Origin: Burkholderiales bacterium
Lineage (GTDB): Bacteria; Pseudomonadota; Gammaproteobacteria; Burkholderiales; Burkholderiaceae_C
DNA: 28,566 nt
NCBI GenBank assembly: GCA_947448105.1
Contig: CANFNE010000006.1
Location: 1 to 28,566 of the forward strand
Reading direction: 5' to 3'
Made by a program: the position numbers and the translations under genes. Positions 26,239 to 28,566 of this stretch are shown in pieces; the stretch's first letter is position 1; the number at the start of each line of letters is the position of its first letter. The notes under the pieces are model-generated. The model did not search any database and had not been told where the DNA came from. It was given only the letters and a program-made list of their open reading frames with translations.

Positions 26239-26790
26239 ATGACAGAGACGCCGATTTCTACCCGCCGCCACACAAGCCGCAAGGCGCTGTGGACCGTGGC
26301 ACTGGCCAGCATCATCGCTGGCTGTGCTGCGCCACCGCCCCCCGCACCCGTGGCCGTCAAACCGCCACCGGCTCCGGTTGCCGTGGCACCGGAGCCTGCT
26401 GCACCGGTGGCAATTGCCGCGCCCCCCGTGGTGGCAACGCCCACCTATGTATCGCAAGCAAACACCGCGCGGGACTACCGGCGTGACGCCGCCACCCACC
26501 TCTATGAGCGCCTGCGAGAGCGCATTTTCAAAGGCAAGATGCCGCCCCTGTTGCAGGCGGTGGGGGTATTGCAAGTCGATATTGACCAGCAAGGCGCGGT
26601 CACGGACGTGCGCTGGATGCGTGCGCCCCAGCACGTACCCGCTGTCATGGCCGAAATTGAGCGCACCGTGCGGGCCGCTGCGCCCTACCCTGCGCCGGTG
26701 CGCCTGGGCAAGGTCACTTATACCGAGACCTGGCTGTGGCACAAGACCGGGCGTTTCCAGCTCGACACTTTGTCCGAGGGACAGCTTTAA
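26239..26790 (+). CDS. Proline-rich lipoprotein with TonB-like C-terminal domain
   Basis: The 183-residue protein has a basic N-terminus, hydrophobic segment and lipobox IIAGC (C29), then a Pro/Ala/Val-rich stretch (about 30-70) typical of periplasm-spanning linkers. The C-terminal region (about 85-183) contains GVLQVDIDQQGAVTDVRWMR and a helix, then APYPAPVRLGKVTYTETWLW, which resembles the strand-helix-strand TonB/TolA C-terminal domain. It lacks the usual transmembrane anchor of TonB, being a lipoprotein instead. It is divergent from xdhC and convergent with uraH. A role in outer-membrane uptake is possible but not shown. Confidence 0.78.
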   Translation: MTETPISTRRHTSRKALWTVALASIIAGCAAPPPPAPVAVKPPPAPVAVAPEPAAPVAIAAPPVVATPTYVSQANTARDYRRDAATHLYERLRERIFKGKMPPLLQAVGVLQVDIDQQGAVTDVRWMRAPQHVPAVMAEIERTVRAAAPYPAPVRLGKVTYTETWLWHKTGRFQLDTLSEGQL

Positions 26791-26829
26791 CAACCCCCAA
26801 GGCGCACACCAGGCGCGATTGCCTTGCAC

Positions 26830-27189
26830 CTAGGAGCCACGGTAGGTGGAGTAACTCCAGGGGCTGACCAAAAGCGGCACGTGGTAGTGCTGGCTGACGT
26901 CGGCCACCCCGAAATCCAGACTCACTTGGTTCAAAAACGGGGGCTCCGGCAGTTCCACGCCACGGGCGCGAAAGTAAGCGCAGACGTCAAACACCAAGCG
27001 GTATGTGCCTTTTTGGAGGGTTTGCGTGTCGTACAGCAAGCCATCCGGGTTGCGGCCGTCGGCGTTGAGCACCATGCGTTTAACCAATGTGGCCGATTCA
27101 CTCTGCGCAGAGGTGGTGTAAAGCGCCACCTGCATGCCCGCTGCGGGGCTGCCATGCATGGTGTCCAGAACGTGGGTACTCAGGCCCAT
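26830..27189 (-). CDS. uraH: 5-hydroxyisourate hydrolase
   Basis: The 119-residue protein is a transthyretin-like 5-hydroxyisourate hydrolase, which converts the PuuD product to OHCU. The family signatures are complete: LSTHVLDT with H6 at the N-terminus, R46 in ADGRNPDG, the HYHVPLLVSPWSYSTYRG segment with H103, and the C-terminal YRGS tetrapeptide. Together these form the active site at the tetramer interface. No signal peptide is present, so it is cytoplasmic. An AAGGAG Shine-Dalgarno lies a few bases before ATG 27189. It converges with the TonB-like lipoprotein and is divergent from the NMT1-type ABC importer; a palindrome lies in the shared upstream region. Confidence 0.97.
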   Translation of the reverse strand: MGLSTHVLDTMHGSPAAGMQVALYTTSAQSESATLVKRMVLNADGRNPDGLLYDTQTLQKGTYRLVFDVCAYFRARGVELPEPPFLNQVSLDFGVADVSQHYHVPLLVSPWSYSTYRGS

Positions 27190-27231
27190 GGAGTGTCTCC
27201 TTCAATAGCGGCGTTTACAAATGCTCGAAAG

Positions 27232-27239
27232 TGTATACA
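27232..27239. promoter_or_regulatory. TGTATACA palindrome in uraH / ABC importer divergent region
   Basis: A perfect 8-base palindrome sits 42 bases before the uraH start and about 160 bases before the importer start, flanked by weakly symmetric AAA and CTT. GntR-family regulators often bind GTATAC-centred palindromes, and several purine or pyrimidine catabolic operons use such regulators. It also contains TATACA, so it may simply be a -10 element. Confidence 0.35.
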
Positions 27240-27401
27240 GCTTAGTCTGGTCCCTGGGATGGCGACCGGTCTGCCGCGCAACCGGGCAACTTTGTTTTGA
27301 AAAATGGCCTTTCCATTTCCAGAACGGGCACCAAAGTTGCTAGCATGTTTCGCTGAACCAAAACCGCACCTCCACCGCAAAACGCAAGGAATATCTCCAC
27401 C

Positions 27402-28430
27402 ATGAAAACCCCAATTTTTTTGCGCGCCTTGGCACTTGCCACCACCAGCTTGGCCACCGGCATGGCATTTGCGCAAACCACCCCCATCAAGTTCCAACTC
27501 GACTGGCGCTTTGAGGGCCCCGCCGCGCTGTTTCTGACACCAGCGGCCAAGGGCTATTTCAAAGACGCCAAGCTCGACGTAACTATTGACGCGGGCAACG
27601 GCTCGGGCGGCACCGTCACACGGGTGGCGTCTGGCGCCTATGACATGGGCTTTGCCGACACGGCCGCGCTCATGGAATTCCACGCCAACAACGCCGACGC
27701 GCCCAACAAGCCGGTGGCGGTGATGATGGTTTACAACGACACGCCGGCCTCAGTCATGGCGCTCAAGAAGTCGGGCATCAAGACGCCAGCCGATTTGAGC
27801 GGCAAGAAACTCGGCGCGCCCGTGTTTGACGCCGGCCGGCGCGCGTTTCCGATTTTTGCCAAGGCCAATGCGGTCAATGGCGTGCAGTGGATTGCCATGG
27901 ACCCGCCGCTGCGGGAAACCATGCTCGCGCGCGGCGACGTGGACGCGATTACCGGCTTTACCTTTACCTCGCTGCTCAACCTAGAAGCGCGTGGCGTGAA
28001 GGCCGAAGACGTGGTGGTGTTGCCCTACCCGGCCTATGGCGTCAAGCTCTACGGCAACGCCATCATCGCTTCGCCCAAGCTCATCAAGGAAAACCCGGCC
28101 GCCGTCAAAGCCTTCCTAGCCGCGTTTGCCAAGGGCATGAAAGACGTGATCGGCAACCCGGCGTCTGCCGTGGCTGACGTCAAGGCGCGTGACGGCATCA
28201 TCAACACCGAGCTCGAAACCCGCCGCCTGCAGCTCGCCATTGACACCGCCATCAACAGCGCCAACGCCCGCACTGAGGGTTTTGGCCAAGCCAACGGACC
28301 GCGCCTGGCGCTCATGGCATCGCAGGTGTCGGACGCCTTCAACACCAAAACCCGCATCAACCCGGACGCGGTGTGGAACCCCAGCTTTTTGCCCTCCAAG
28401 GCCGAACTCAACGTCTTGCCCAAAAAATAA
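27402..28430 (+). CDS. ABC importer substrate-binding protein (NMT1/THI5-like)
   Basis: The 342-residue periplasmic protein has a signal peptide (basic MKTPIFLRALALATT, cleavage near AFA-Q24) and a two-lobed NMT1/SsuA-like fold: FQLDWRFEGPAALFLTPAAKGYF at the start, GSGGTVTRVASGAYDMGFAD in lobe 1, LSGKKLGAPVFDAGR and MLARGDVDAITGFTF in the hinge region. Members bind small organic nitrogen or sulfur compounds such as pyrimidine precursors, taurine or hydantoin-like molecules. AAGGAA precedes the ATG by about ten bases. An ATPase gene follows after 17 bases. Position next to uraH suggests uptake of a purine or pyrimidine breakdown compound, which is inference. Confidence 0.92.
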   Translation: MKTPIFLRALALATTSLATGMAFAQTTPIKFQLDWRFEGPAALFLTPAAKGYFKDAKLDVTIDAGNGSGGTVTRVASGAYDMGFADTAALMEFHANNADAPNKPVAVMMVYNDTPASVMALKKSGIKTPADLSGKKLGAPVFDAGRRAFPIFAKANAVNGVQWIAMDPPLRETMLARGDVDAITGFTFTSLLNLEARGVKAEDVVVLPYPAYGVKLYGNAIIASPKLIKENPAAVKAFLAAFAKGMKDVIGNPASAVADVKARDGIINTELETRRLQLAIDTAINSANARTEGFGQANGPRLALMASQVSDAFNTKTRINPDAVWNPSFLPSKAELNVLPKK

Positions 28431-28447
28431 ACCCGGCTGCGCGCACC

Positions 28448-28566
28448 ATGAACACTGCTGAGTCCGGCTGGTTTGTTGATTTTCAGGACGTCTGGCTGGC
28501 CTACAACGCCGAGTTGCAGGCCCAAAACCACTTTGCGGTGGAGGCGATTGACCTGCAGGTGCGCCA
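28448..28566 (+). CDS. ABC importer ATPase, N-terminal fragment (runs off window)
   Basis: An ATG at 28448, 17 bases after the receptor stop, opens a frame to the window edge (39 codons). After a short lead the sequence FQDVWLAYNAELQAQNHFAV and EAIDLQVR is the first beta strand region of nitrate/taurine-type ABC ATPases, just before the expected Walker A. The catalytic motifs lie outside the window, so the family call rests on the N-terminal pattern and on position behind the receptor. Confidence 0.75.
   Translation, partial: MNTAESGWFVDFQDVWLAYNAELQAQNHFAVEAIDLQVR

Overview
The window looks like a chromosomal segment of a GC-rich betaproteobacterium, most likely a member of the Comamonadaceae in the Burkholderiales (Rhodoferax/Polaromonas/Acidovorax-like). 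This placement is inferred from protein flavour, high GC content and gene content, not from a marker gene. No rRNA, tRNA, insertion sequence, phage gene or CRISPR array was seen. The unifying theme is purine uptake and oxidative purine breakdown, interrupted by small accessory cassettes.

Left end (1-4818). All genes here except the last are on the minus strand: the start of a Kup potassium transporter, a KdpE-type response regulator translationally coupled to a half-length KdpD-type sensor kinase, and a short purine-nucleoside phosphorylase/MTAN-like protein. An acyl-CoA dehydrogenase then reads divergently on the plus strand. It is preceded by a good FNR/ANR-like palindrome and followed by a strong hairpin terminator shared with the next operon.

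Centre (4837-17069). A four-gene BMP-type ABC importer (ATPase, two permeases, lipoprotein receptor; minus strand) is divergent from xdhA-xdhB (xanthine dehydrogenase; plus strand). Behind xdhB on the plus strand follow an 88-residue Cys-rich oxidoreductase-like protein, a VapBC-type toxin-antitoxin pair, an Hsp70-type ATPase without a substrate domain, an orphan protein with an HxD...H motif and a 52-residue charged protein. A bidirectional terminator ends this run.

Right part (17089-28566). Glycerate kinase (minus) is divergent from an 8-oxoguanine/guanine deaminase-type amidohydrolase (plus). A LysE-type exporter, a lipoprotein, a fatty acid hydroxylase/sterol desaturase coupled to a small membrane protein, and a HepT/MntA-like (HI0074/HI0073) pair follow. 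Then come puuD (membrane urate oxidase with cytochrome c tail) and xdhC (minus), a TonB-like lipoprotein (plus), uraH (5-hydroxyisourate hydrolase; minus), and the start of a second ABC importer (NMT1-type receptor plus ATPase; plus).

Read together, the core genes form a pathway. The BMP importer brings in purine (nucleo)bases and the deaminase converts 8-oxoguanine or guanine to urate or xanthine. XdhAB, matured by XdhC, converts hypoxanthine/xanthine to urate, PuuD oxidises urate to 5-hydroxyisourate, and UraH hydrolyses that to OHCU. Glycerate kinase could return carbon from glyoxylate to glycolysis. OHCU decarboxylase, allantoinase and later steps are not in the window. The main candidates for something undescribed are the VapBC-Hsp70-HxD/H cassette behind xdhB, the truncated KdpD paired with Kup, and the HepT/MntA-like pair with an unusual insertion in its nucleotidyltransferase motif.
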